Assembly: GCA_902762805.1 (NCBI GenBank)
Contig: CACWPQ010000005.1
Span: 28,937-92,936, forward strand
DNA from: an uncultured Bacteroidota bacterium
GTDB taxonomy: Bacteria; Bacteroidota; Bacteroidia; Bacteroidales; P3
DNA: 64,000 nt
Direction of reading: 5' to 3'
Part shown: positions 1 through 8,669 of the stretch, piece by piece
Numbering within the stretch: position 1 is the first letter of the stretch
Layout of the letters: every line of letters starts with the position of its first letter
Position numbers and translations under genes: made by a program
Notes under the pieces: generated by a model
Told to the model about the DNA's origin: nothing
The model's database searches: none
The model's input: the letters and a program-made list of their open reading frames with translations, nothing else

Positions 1-373
1 TATCGAGCATCTGGTCGGTGATGCCGCGCGCGAGCATGGCCTCGTGGAAGTGGTCGTAGCTCATGTGGCAAGCGCCGCAGTGCGAGTGCGCCACCACCAT
101 GATGCTATCCACCCCCAGCTCGTAGATGGCAACCACGAGACTACGGATTGCCGAGTCGAATGGAGTGATGACAAGGCCTCCGGCGTTCTTGATAATCTTG
201 GCGTCGCCGTTGCGCAGGCCCAGTGCGGCGGGTAGCAGTTCCGTCAGCCGTGTGTCCATGCACGACAGCACAGCCAACTTTTTGTCTGGATGTTTGTCGG
301 TTTTGTACCGCTCGTAGCCCTTCTCGGCCACGAAGTGCCGGTTGTATTCTAGGATTTGGTCTATCATTTTCAT
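1..373 (-). CDS. beta-class carbonic anhydrase (3' end outside window)
   Basis: Partial gene; about 124 N-terminal residues are visible. Beta carbonic anhydrases interconvert CO2 and bicarbonate with an active-site zinc in the cytoplasm. The translation has the family signatures: CMDTRL near residue 36 (Cys ligand and Asp-Arg dyad) and HSHCGAC near residue 95 (His and Cys ligands). The ATG at 373-371 overlaps the hsdR stop as ATGA, so translation may be coupled to hsdR. A second in-frame ATG lies at 367. Family assignment is strong. Whether the gene belongs functionally to the restriction island is unknown. Confidence 0.9.
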   Translation of the reverse strand, partial: MKMIDQILEYNRHFVAEKGYERYKTDKHPDKKLAVLSCMDTRLTELLPAALGLRNGDAKIIKNAGGLVITPFDSAIRSLVVAIYELGVDSIMVVAHSHCGACHMSYDHFHEAMLARGITDQMLD

Positions 374-3300
374 TTGTCTTCAGGACAAGTTGTATCAGTA
401 TATTCAGCCGCCATCAGGAAGTTTTCCTCGTCGTCATCTATACTGAACGGAATTATGTTTTTGAGCAAAGTATTCCTCTTGAAATTCTCTGCCTGTTCGA
501 AGATGGCCTTGAATACCTCGTCACGTGTTTTTGGTGGATAACCATGTTTCGCAAGAGTAAGGATTATTTGCACTTTCAATTGAGCCTTGATGTCTGCCTT
601 TTTGTCCCAATCAATATATCTGGTATTATCGTCAACTTCGTCCTTCACATCCTTTGCAATGGCAATATATTGTTCTTCCGAGTAATTGTCGAGGAATCCG
701 TATTGTTCGGCCACAGATTTCAGTATGTCGTAGAAGGCTTTAACCTCGATGTTGGGAATGCCCTCTGGCAACACGCTGTCTTTCTTGATTTCCTCAAACA
801 GTTGTGCCAGCTGGTTGGCCACCTCGGTCACTATCTCGTCGGCCAGCACGATGTCGTCCGAACGGTCGTTATACTTGTCGATGATGCCGTTCAGGCGGTT
901 GGTGAAACTGACTGCCTTGACCTTGTTCACCTTCTTTACGCTGTCGATGACCCTTTTCAGAAGCTGTTCCATCAGTTTCACTTTGGTGTTCTTGTAGGGC
1001 AGTTTCTTCAGCTTCTCCATATACTGTGTGGCCAGCAGGTCAATCTGTTCGCTGTTGTCAAGCCGCATCGTGTTGATGGCGACCACCTCTTCCGATACGA
1101 GTGCTTCGTTGACCAGTTGCAGCACGTGGCGGTTCATCTGCGTGGCATCCGGCGACTCGCCCGTGGTGGTCTTGTAGATGATGGAACGCACGCCTGTGAA
1201 GAAATGCACGTCGTTCACCTCTTCTCTGGCGACACGGTCGTCGCCCGTACACATATTGTAGGCCGACTTCATTATGCCCACGTGCTTCATAAAACGTTTC
1301 TCCAGCTCGTCGGTCTGCTGTATGCGCTCGGCGGCAATCTGCAATGCATCCAGTTGCTCCAGAGGTGTGCCGGTGAAGAACTTGCTGTAGTCAAACCCGT
1401 TGAACATACGCCGCAGCAAATCAAGCTCGTCCTTGAACAGCTTGACGGCGTTGTCGATGGTTTCGACCGGCGTCTCGTTCTGTCCGCCGTTGGCGTAGCG
1501 CTTCATTGCCTGGTTGAATTTCTTCTTTATGCCCAAGTAATCAACTATCAGGCCCTTGTCTTTGCCTGGATAATTGCGGTTCACACGGCTGACGGTTTGA
1601 ATCAGCGTGTGCATCTGCAGCGGCTTGTAGCAATACATAGTGTCTAAACAGGGCACGTCGAAGCCCGTTATCCACATATCCACCACGATGGCTATCTTGA
1701 AGTTCGACTTGGCTTCTTTGAACTGCAGGTCGAGCCGTTTGCGTTCTTCGTCGGTGCCCAGCAGGTTGTACAGTTCGGGGTCGTCGTCTTTCTGGCGGAT
1801 GAACACCATCTTGATTTTCTCGATGGGCTTTATCTTTTCAGCCTCTTCTTTCGTCAGCCGCTCGCCGTCGCTGCATATTTTCTTCTCTGCCCATTCGGGG
1901 CGCAAGGCGATTATCTCCTTGTATATGGCATAGCCTATTTCGCGCGTGGAGCAGACAATCATCGCTTTGCCCTTCACAGTGCTGCCTTCTTCAACTCTCC
2001 GCTCGTAGTGCTGGACGAAATCCACAGCCAGACGGTGTATCAGGTCGGGACTGCTCAGCAGCACACTCATCTGCGTCATCGCCCGCTTGCTTTCCTCTAT
2101 CTGATAGTCCGTCGAGCCCTCCTCGGCACATTTGTCGTAGTAGGCTTCGATTTGCTTGACCAGCTTACTGTCGGCAAAAACGTGCGAGGCACGCCCCTCG
2201 TACATAATGGTCTTGGTGATGCCGTCGTTCACGGCTTCAATCATCGAGTATTCGTCCACGATGCCGCCAAAGACATCCAGCGTGGCGTCGATGGGAGTGC
2301 CTGTGAAACCGACGTAGGTGGCGTTGGGCAACGAGTCGCGCAGGTATTTGGCGAAGCCATACGAGCGGCGGACGCCTTTGTCGGTTATCTCGATTTTCTC
2401 GTCAAGGCTTGTCTGTGTGCGATGGGCCTCGTCGCTGATGCAGATGATGTTGGCGCGGTTGGAGAGCAGGTTGATGTCTTTGGAGAATTTTTGTATCGTC
2501 GTCAGGAACACGCCGCCGCTGGTGCGCCCCTGCAGTTTCTGTCGCAGGTCGTCGCGGCTCTCCACCTGCTCTATCGTGTTGTCGCCCACAAACTGCTTGG
2601 CGTTCAGTAACAGGCGCGACAGCTGGTCGTCCAAGTCGGTGCGGTCGGTGATAAGGATGATGGTAGGGCTGCACAGCGCTTTGCTCTTCATCAGCAGGCG
2701 CGAGAGGAACAACATTGTCAGCGACTTGCCGCAGCCGGTGGCGCCGAAGTAGGTGCCGCCCTTGCCGTCGCCGCCGGGGTTGAGTTTGCTGTGGTTGAGT
2801 ATGTTCTGGTACAAGGCACGGGCTGCAAAATACTGCGGATAGCGGCAGATGAATTTCTGCTCGTCCTTGGAGGTGTCGGGGAAATAGACGAAGTTGCGTA
2901 TAACGTCGATAAGGCGGTCTTTGCGCATCAGGCCAGCAATCATAGTCCGCAGCGAGCTGATGCCGTCGCCCGCCTTGTCCTTGGCATTCACTTTGCGCCA
3001 GGCGTAGAAGAACTCGTAGGGCGTATAGAGCGTGCCGAACTTGTTGTTCACCCCGTCGGAGATGACGATGAAGGCCGTGTATTTGAACAGCGAGGGGATG
3101 TCCCTCCGGTAGCGGATGGTGAGCTGCTTGTAGGCATCCTCGATGGTGGTGTTCTGCTTCAGGGCATTCTTGAACTCGAATACCACCACGGGCAGGCCGT
3201 TGACGAAGACGATGGCGTCGGGGATGCGGTGCTCGCCTTCAATGATGTCGAACTGGTTCACTACCTTGAAGAGGTTGTGCCGCAGGTTCTTCTCGTCGTA

Positions 3301-3627
3301 GGCGATAGGGTAGATGTAGAGGTTCTGCTTCGAAGCGTCCTCGCGCTTCAACGAAAAGCCGTCCATCAGCAGGCTCAGCGTGTGCCGGTTCTCCTCGTAG
3401 AGCGACAGACCCTGCTTCTGCACAATGACGCGTATGGCGGCCTCCACTTCGGTGTCGGTGATGCCGTCGCTACTGTAGCGGTTGCGCAGATATGTCCGCA
3501 GGTCGTCGCGCAGCACCACCTCGTCAAGGTCGCGCTCAATCGCTTCGCCTTTCACGTGCTCGTACCCCTGTTCCTGCAACAAGGCTATAATCGATTCTTC
3601 CAACTGCTTTTCGTTGAAGTACGGCAT
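370..3627 (-). CDS. hsdR: type I restriction enzyme R subunit (HsdR)
   Basis: A 1085-residue ATP-dependent translocase/nuclease subunit of a type I restriction enzyme. It pairs with HsdM and HsdS to cleave unmodified DNA away from the recognition site. Visible features in order: a PD-(D/E)XK nuclease core (D137, E151-F-K153), Walker A GATGCGKS at 295-302, the DEAH box at 399-402, and further SF2 helicase motifs such as GFTGTP. Length is normal for HsdR. It is the last hsd gene of the minus-strand island, 4 nt after fic1, and its stop overlaps the carbonic anhydrase start. No disabling change is seen. Confidence 0.96.
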   Translation of the reverse strand: MPYFNEKQLEESIIALLQEQGYEHVKGEAIERDLDEVVLRDDLRTYLRNRYSSDGITDTEVEAAIRVIVQKQGLSLYEENRHTLSLLMDGFSLKREDASKQNLYIYPIAYDEKNLRHNLFKVVNQFDIIEGEHRIPDAIVFVNGLPVVVFEFKNALKQNTTIEDAYKQLTIRYRRDIPSLFKYTAFIVISDGVNNKFGTLYTPYEFFYAWRKVNAKDKAGDGISSLRTMIAGLMRKDRLIDVIRNFVYFPDTSKDEQKFICRYPQYFAARALYQNILNHSKLNPGGDGKGGTYFGATGCGKSLTMLFLSRLLMKSKALCSPTIILITDRTDLDDQLSRLLLNAKQFVGDNTIEQVESRDDLRQKLQGRTSGGVFLTTIQKFSKDINLLSNRANIICISDEAHRTQTSLDEKIEITDKGVRRSYGFAKYLRDSLPNATYVGFTGTPIDATLDVFGGIVDEYSMIEAVNDGITKTIMYEGRASHVFADSKLVKQIEAYYDKCAEEGSTDYQIEESKRAMTQMSVLLSSPDLIHRLAVDFVQHYERRVEEGSTVKGKAMIVCSTREIGYAIYKEIIALRPEWAEKKICSDGERLTKEEAEKIKPIEKIKMVFIRQKDDDPELYNLLGTDEERKRLDLQFKEAKSNFKIAIVVDMWITGFDVPCLDTMYCYKPLQMHTLIQTVSRVNRNYPGKDKGLIVDYLGIKKKFNQAMKRYANGGQNETPVETIDNAVKLFKDELDLLRRMFNGFDYSKFFTGTPLEQLDALQIAAERIQQTDELEKRFMKHVGIMKSAYNMCTGDDRVAREEVNDVHFFTGVRSIIYKTTTGESPDATQMNRHVLQLVNEALVSEEVVAINTMRLDNSEQIDLLATQYMEKLKKLPYKNTKVKLMEQLLKRVIDSVKKVNKVKAVSFTNRLNGIIDKYNDRSDDIVLADEIVTEVANQLAQLFEEIKKDSVLPEGIPNIEVKAFYDILKSVAEQYGFLDNYSEEQYIAIAKDVKDEVDDNTRYIDWDKKADIKAQLKVQIILTLAKHGYPPKTRDEVFKAIFEQAENFKRNTLLKNIIPFSIDDDEENFLMAAEYTDTTCPEDK

Positions 3628-3631
3628 AATG

Positions 3632-4852
3632 TTATTCTCCTTTTGTTAATTCGTTATATAGTGCCACGCCCTTTACCGTGAGCAGGTATTTCTGGCGGGG
3701 GTGACGAGGTGATTGTGGATAAAGCAGACGGACATATCCTTCCGAAATAGCTGGGGTTAGATAAAGATTCAGGAAATTGTCTCGTCCTTTAAGTCCTATG
3801 CCTGACATCATTTCTTTCACTGAGAGTTCCTGCTCGCCAACCACGCATATCAGGTTTTGAATATTGGGATTGTCCGTGTGCAACATATCCTGTGCTTGTC
3901 CTGTGCTTGTCCTGTGCCCGCTCGATGATCCTTCTACGATCCTTCTATGGTCCTTCGGTGATCCTTCGACGCTTGTCCTGTACTTGTCCTGTACTTGTCC
4001 TCTGCTTGTGGGCTGTTTCCACTCTTCGGGGGGATTCACTAACAGGTATCTGTTCTTTAGCTCGTTGTTCTCTCCCATCAACAGGTTGCGGAAGAAGAGC
4101 TCAAGGAAGTGGCCGTCCTGACTGATGCCTTTTGCCACATTCTTGTAGTTTGCTCTGACCAACGCATTGCGGAAATACCACGAATGTTCTTCAAACATAC
4201 GATTGTCTGCCTTGAAGCCAATGGATTGCAAATATTTGATGGTGAACACGGCGGTGGTACGGGTATTGCCCTCGCGGAAGGGGTGTGTCTGCCAGATGCC
4301 GGAGACGAAGCGTGAAAGATGTGCAATAACCTCCTCCATTGACAGCCCCTTATAGTCGAACTGCTTCTCTTTCTCAATGTCATAATCCAACGCCATCCGC
4401 AGGTCTTGCCAACGTCCATAGAGCACCGTGTCGCCTCGCAGCACCCATTCATTCTTGGTGATGTCGTAGTCGCGCAGTTGCCCCGCGTGTTTGAACACAC
4501 CGCTGAAGAGATTCCTATGGATAGAGATAAGACCTGTGGTGCTGAATGTGAAAGCACGCTCGTTGATGATTTTGGCGATGTTGGCCGACACACGGTCGGC
4601 CTCTTGCTTGTCATCCTCGTCATCGTCGTGCTGGGTCTTCGAGACATAGTATTGTTTCACCAACTCTTTGGCCTCATCGATGGTAATCTCCCCCTCAATA
4701 TGGCGACGAGCGGTCTGCTTCAGGTATTCCGAAACTTGCAAACCATCCACAGCCTGCAAGCCGATAGCCACTTTCCAGGCCTCGGCTTTTTCCCGCTTAT
4801 GCGGCTCGCTCGCAACGATATACTCGTCAAAGTCCAAATATCCGTCGTTCAT
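3632..4852 (-). CDS. Fic family protein with repeat-encoded linker (fic1)
   Basis: A 406-residue Fic-fold protein. Fic enzymes usually transfer AMP or another nucleotide moiety to a target hydroxyl. The active-site loop is HPFREGNTR at 190-198, a variant of HxFx(D/E)GNxR that keeps the catalytic His. The N-terminus around 45-70 (IEGEITIDEAKELV) resembles the VbhA-type antitoxin helix, suggesting built-in inhibition; this is inference. After the Fic domain comes a low-complexity linker (about 282-322) encoded by an 11-bp tandem repeat, then a C-terminal region with a winged-helix look. The gene lies between the RloC-like ATPase and hsdR with gaps of 13 and 4 nt. Target unknown. Confidence 0.9.
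   Translation of the reverse strand: MNDGYLDFDEYIVASEPHKREKAEAWKVAIGLQAVDGLQVSEYLKQTARRHIEGEITIDEAKELVKQYYVSKTQHDDDEDDKQEADRVSANIAKIINERAFTFSTTGLISIHRNLFSGVFKHAGQLRDYDITKNEWVLRGDTVLYGRWQDLRMALDYDIEKEKQFDYKGLSMEEVIAHLSRFVSGIWQTHPFREGNTRTTAVFTIKYLQSIGFKADNRMFEEHSWYFRNALVRANYKNVAKGISQDGHFLELFFRNLLMGENNELKNRYLLVNPPEEWKQPTSRGQVQDKYRTSVEGSPKDHRRIVEGSSSGHRTSTGQAQDMLHTDNPNIQNLICVVGEQELSVKEMMSGIGLKGRDNFLNLYLTPAISEGYVRLLYPQSPRHPRQKYLLTVKGVALYNELTKGE
3888..4008 (-). repeat. 11-bp tandem repeat inside fic1
   Basis: About ten degenerate 11-bp units (plus-strand forms TCCTGTGCTTG, TCCTTCTACGA, TCCTGTACTTG) run through the fic1 linker. One interval of 8 nt and one of 14 nt interrupt the strict 11-bp phase but cancel each other. 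Because 11 is not a multiple of 3, the array is read in all three frames with an 11-codon super-period, and gain or loss of one unit would shift the fic1 frame. Confidence 0.9.
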
Positions 4853-4865
4853 ATTATTATTTTAA

Positions 4866-7475
4866 TCAAGCACCAACATTATATCCATTTGCATTCTTCC
4901 AATCTTTTACCTTTTGAACAAACCCATCTTTCCACTGTCTATACTGGTAAATATCAGTTTGTATATCACTTTCATTAATCATATTTGGTACAGTTTCAAT
5001 CGATCCATCATGAATCACTTCAGAGTACTTCCCATATAAGGATAAGAGATAATCAATATCATTTTTTTCAACCAAAATAATACTTGCTAGATTTCCTTTC
5101 TTAAAATTAATGTTTTTACTAAACCGAGTTATTGTCTTATTAATAAGAATATCTTCAACGGTTCTTTCCAACAATTGTCGCATTTTGTCTTTTAAGTCAT
5201 TTAATAGTACTCTTTTTTGATCAATTTGAGACATGTCGATTTTTCTAATATCATCAAGGCCTTTGGTAATAGTATCTATTCTTTCTTGAACATTTTTTGC
5301 CAAATATGGTATTTCGTCAGACACTATGCCACTACTATCCGCTATAGAGTTTAAACAAGTGACATAACAATCTTTAGAATATTTGTCCTTGTAAATATCT
5401 TTCAATAATCTTAGAAAATACAAATCATGTGTCATTACTATGATTTGTCTATCTTCGGATAATTCAACTATTAATTTTGCAACTGATTCTCTGTAATCAA
5501 CATCTAATGAATTTATTGGATCGTCTAAAACAATAGTATTTTTACAATTATCAAGGAGGCAATCGGACAAAAAATTGGCAATTGAGACCATCTTTTGTTC
5601 TCCCTCGCTCAAGATTTCGGTTATTTCTTCCGAAATAGAATTGAATCCGCATTTTTGGTATGTTACACCTGCTGACGTTCTTGTTTTTCGTAATCCAATT
5701 TTTGCACCCAATGAGGGATTTAGTCTATTTAGAATTTGAATAAACAAAGTATGTTGTGAAGCAATGGCGTTTGATTCTAGTAACTCGCCTATTTTACTTG
5801 ATATTGAACGCGTATTTAATGCATTTTTACAGGCGTAATATTTCCTCTTTATTACACATTCATCATAATATAGCAAGATGTCGTTTTTAACATTTGTCAA
5901 ATAATTTAGTGCATCTAATTCAAGGAATTTCTTTTCTATTTCTTCGCGATTTTTCTCTATTTCTTTATTTGCATTTATTCTACTATCAATTTTATCAATC
6001 TCTTTAGAAATGATTTCAGATAAAGACGTGAAGGATAGTTGGCCAATATCCGATATTTCACCGTTTATGTATTTGATTACATTGTTCTTGGCTTCTAATA
6101 ACTGTGCTTCGTATTTTTCAATGGTTTCCTTAATTGAAGAAGATGTGTCCTCTATTAATTCTTGCTTGATTTCGTCGGATATTATTATTGCAGGAATGTC
6201 AGTATAGTACTTTTTTTCTTCATCTAATTGTTTCTTGGATTGCACCAGCTCAAGACTTGTCTTGTCTTGAATGTATAATTCAAATTTCTGCAATCGCTCC
6301 TTTGCAGCATCCGTAAGTGTTTGATGGCACAACACACAAAAACATCCTTTATCTGTTGTTGCTATAGGATGACTATTGTGCAATTCTGATGTTGCATATT
6401 CACGTGCTGCATTCCATAAAGATTTCCAAGCCAACCCCCCAATAGAAAACTCTACATCAGTTTCATATGAAGATCGTGCAAGCATATTTGCTTGTTCTTT
6501 TATTGCATAATCTTTTTTTAGGCTGAATAGTGTTTTTATCTTTTCGCTAAGAAATAGTTTTTCGATATTGTCTAATTGAGACTGTAGACGTTGATATCTT
6601 TCTCTCTTATGTTTAAGATTTCTATTAGTTTCCGCTATATTGGAGTCATTCAACGATTTCTCCAAAATATTCTTCTCTTCTTTTTGCTGCTCACTAATGT
6701 TTAATTTGGAATCAATAATATTTCTTTGAATATTTTCAATTGCTTGATACCAATTGTTAATATTGGTATTTATATACTTACTCGGAAGTGTCGGCTTTGG
6801 CTTATTTAGTGGTAATATTTCATTGTCAATAGACTGCGACAAGTCACCAAATATTTTTATTAAGCGTTCTAATACATCTATACCGACAGGCTTATATTCC
6901 GCAGGATTCTCCCTATTCAAATATATGTCAGCACATTTACTATCAAAGACAAAGATTGAATTAAGTCTTTGGTCTGTATCTTTTCCTTCATTCCAGTTAA
7001 ACTCTTCTTCATTACCACCTATCAAAAATTTAATTTTTACGGATTGAGGTGTGGTATCTCCACTGTATGCATTTTTCTTTAATATTGTGTTTTTATCACG
7101 ACTCCAGCAAAGTTTTTTTAGTATTCTTGAATAGCTTGACTTACCTGAACCATTTTTCCCATAAACAATAGACAATCCTTCTGTAGAAAACTCTAACGGG
7201 ATTCTATCACTTAAAGCTGTAATATTATGAGGTGATTCTATTCCCTTTAATTTAACACTATCTGATGTGCTTATGTTGGAGGGTATATTGGCAGCACTTA
7301 CTGGAAAAGGAGAGATAGTAATATCTTCAAAGCCATTTTCTTTTTTTAATAGTTCTTTTAGCTCCTCGACATCTTGATCTGAAAGCGCCTGGCTGTTAAG
7401 CAAACGCCTAATAGCATCTCTAAGAAACATTGGTTTATTTGCAGCCCAATTGATTATTTCATCATATATCGCCAT
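4866..7475 (-). CDS. RloC/PrrC-like AAA_13 ATPase with Cys hook
   Basis: An 869-residue SMC/ABC-like ATPase. Walker A is GKNGSGKS (106-113), the ABC signature LSEGEQK (622-628), Walker B IVLDDP (648-653), and MTHD (681-684) forms the switch His. The centre is helical/coiled-coil and holds CFCVLC (378-383), resembling the zinc hook of Rad50 and RloC. The C-terminal domain has R766-x3-E770 and H822. The anticodon nucleases PrrC and RloC use an Arg/Glu/His triad, but the spacing to His is longer here, so nuclease activity is only inferred. The position between hsdS and hsdR matches prrC. The gene is strikingly AT-rich compared with flanking genes, a sign of transfer. Confidence 0.82.
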   Translation of the reverse strand: MAIYDEIINWAANKPMFLRDAIRRLLNSQALSDQDVEELKELLKKENGFEDITISPFPVSAANIPSNISTSDSVKLKGIESPHNITALSDRIPLEFSTEGLSIVYGKNGSGKSSYSRILKKLCWSRDKNTILKKNAYSGDTTPQSVKIKFLIGGNEEEFNWNEGKDTDQRLNSIFVFDSKCADIYLNRENPAEYKPVGIDVLERLIKIFGDLSQSIDNEILPLNKPKPTLPSKYINTNINNWYQAIENIQRNIIDSKLNISEQQKEEKNILEKSLNDSNIAETNRNLKHKRERYQRLQSQLDNIEKLFLSEKIKTLFSLKKDYAIKEQANMLARSSYETDVEFSIGGLAWKSLWNAAREYATSELHNSHPIATTDKGCFCVLCHQTLTDAAKERLQKFELYIQDKTSLELVQSKKQLDEEKKYYTDIPAIIISDEIKQELIEDTSSSIKETIEKYEAQLLEAKNNVIKYINGEISDIGQLSFTSLSEIISKEIDKIDSRINANKEIEKNREEIEKKFLELDALNYLTNVKNDILLYYDECVIKRKYYACKNALNTRSISSKIGELLESNAIASQHTLFIQILNRLNPSLGAKIGLRKTRTSAGVTYQKCGFNSISEEITEILSEGEQKMVSIANFLSDCLLDNCKNTIVLDDPINSLDVDYRESVAKLIVELSEDRQIIVMTHDLYFLRLLKDIYKDKYSKDCYVTCLNSIADSSGIVSDEIPYLAKNVQERIDTITKGLDDIRKIDMSQIDQKRVLLNDLKDKMRQLLERTVEDILINKTITRFSKNINFKKGNLASIILVEKNDIDYLLSLYGKYSEVIHDGSIETVPNMINESDIQTDIYQYRQWKDGFVQKVKDWKNANGYNVGA

Positions 7476-7489
7476 TTTGATTGTATTTA

Positions 7490-8635
7490 CTATTGCCCCA
7501 TCTTTGCCAGAAGCAAAGATTGTAATTCGGTTAATATATTAATTTCTTTATCTTTTATTTTTATTTCCCTGTCTATTACAGATGCTTGTCTTTCAAACAA
7601 AAACATTTCTTGAGTAGTTGGGATTACAACTTCAATATTGTACAAATCATCCTTATTTATACTACCAAATACTGTACCATCATCATCGGATATATTAAAG
7701 ACCTGTTCCAACTCCAGCATTTGATAGAACAAATAGCTTTGGCAATGATTCTTACTTCTTAGTGCAGCTAACCCACGACCAATGCAACAATTGTGAGGAG
7801 CAATATTAATATCACCAACAGGGGCTCGTACACTAAGTAGCAGGTCTCCTTCTTTTGCATATCTTGTCGGATCTGTCGTGTAAACACGCGGTGTCGGGAA
7901 TCTGTTCCCAAAATCAGCCCTTCCTTGATAAAAGATCATTCCTTCGCCCTCCATATTGTATGTTTCGCCATCTGGCGACTGTCCCATCGTTATGTTTGCC
8001 AAATCAGATAGCGTTCCCATTCTCCAGCCGTCGGGGAGGTTTTGTTTGTCGATGTTGGCGACGAAGGTGTGGCGGTAGAGGGCTTGGGCGGTGGCTTCGA
8101 GTTTTTCAATCATCTGCTCGTTGAGGCGGATGCGGCGCGTCAGCGTCTCGTATTCCGACACGATTTCCCGCTGCCGATCAATGCTCGGCACGGGAAGTTG
8201 CATATTGCAGAAGTCGCCCCACTCCAAACTGCCACGAACACCACCTACCGCATAGTAACTTGCCTCTCGGTCAAATTCTTTGCGAGAAAACCACATCATC
8301 AGATATTGTGGTAAAAGCCTTGATTTGTCTACAACCTCAAACATTGGATAGGCAGGTGACATAATGGCCTCGTCATCGTCGAACATCGCCACTGGCATCT
8401 TCCCATCGCGACTCACCTGCATCAAACTACAGGCAAACTGTTCCCGACGGATAACCTTATAATTAGACAGGTCGGTGCCTATGACATTTGCAACAGAAGG
8501 AATGAACGCTTTGTCAATCGTAAGACCGACAAGTCGTGTCACCTTCAACTCCCTGTTGCGGACATTCACCTCGCGGATATAATCGCCTAATCTATGTGTT
8601 TCGTTTTTCAATTTTATTGCTTTTACTATTGTCAA
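7490..8635 (-). CDS. hsdS: type I restriction specificity subunit (HsdS)
   Basis: A 381-residue DNA-recognition subunit with two target-recognition domains (about 10-150 and 200-350). Each is followed by a conserved coiled-coil spacer, for example QREIVSEYETLTRRIRLNEQMIEKLEATAQALY after TRD1. It sets the sequence bound by HsdM/HsdR. The start given is TTG at 8635-8633, inside a palindrome; a second TTG eight codons later, giving MKNETHRLGDYI, is equally plausible. The second TRD is clearly more AT-rich than the central spacer, fitting the usual exchange of recognition domains. It is followed after 14 nt by the ATPase gene. Confidence 0.93.
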   Translation of the reverse strand: MTIVKAIKLKNETHRLGDYIREVNVRNRELKVTRLVGLTIDKAFIPSVANVIGTDLSNYKVIRREQFACSLMQVSRDGKMPVAMFDDDEAIMSPAYPMFEVVDKSRLLPQYLMMWFSRKEFDREASYYAVGGVRGSLEWGDFCNMQLPVPSIDRQREIVSEYETLTRRIRLNEQMIEKLEATAQALYRHTFVANIDKQNLPDGWRMGTLSDLANITMGQSPDGETYNMEGEGMIFYQGRADFGNRFPTPRVYTTDPTRYAKEGDLLLSVRAPVGDINIAPHNCCIGRGLAALRSKNHCQSYLFYQMLELEQVFNISDDDGTVFGSINKDDLYNIEVVIPTTQEMFLFERQASVIDREIKIKDKEINILTELQSLLLAKMGQ

Positions 8636-8669
8636 TTCTTTCCAATATTTGCAAAATTGGAAAGAATTG
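8633..8669. promoter_or_regulatory. 14-bp palindrome between fic2 and hsdS
   Basis: A perfect inverted repeat: CAATTCTTTCCAAT, 9-nt spacer, ATTGGAAAGAATTG. It fills the whole gap between the fic2 stop and the hsdS start. The inner 9-bp arms and the 9-nt spacer recur upstream of fic2 at 10038-10064, so a sequence-specific protein site is more likely than a chance hairpin. Candidate binder: the winged-helix tail of Fic2 (inference). Confidence 0.75.
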
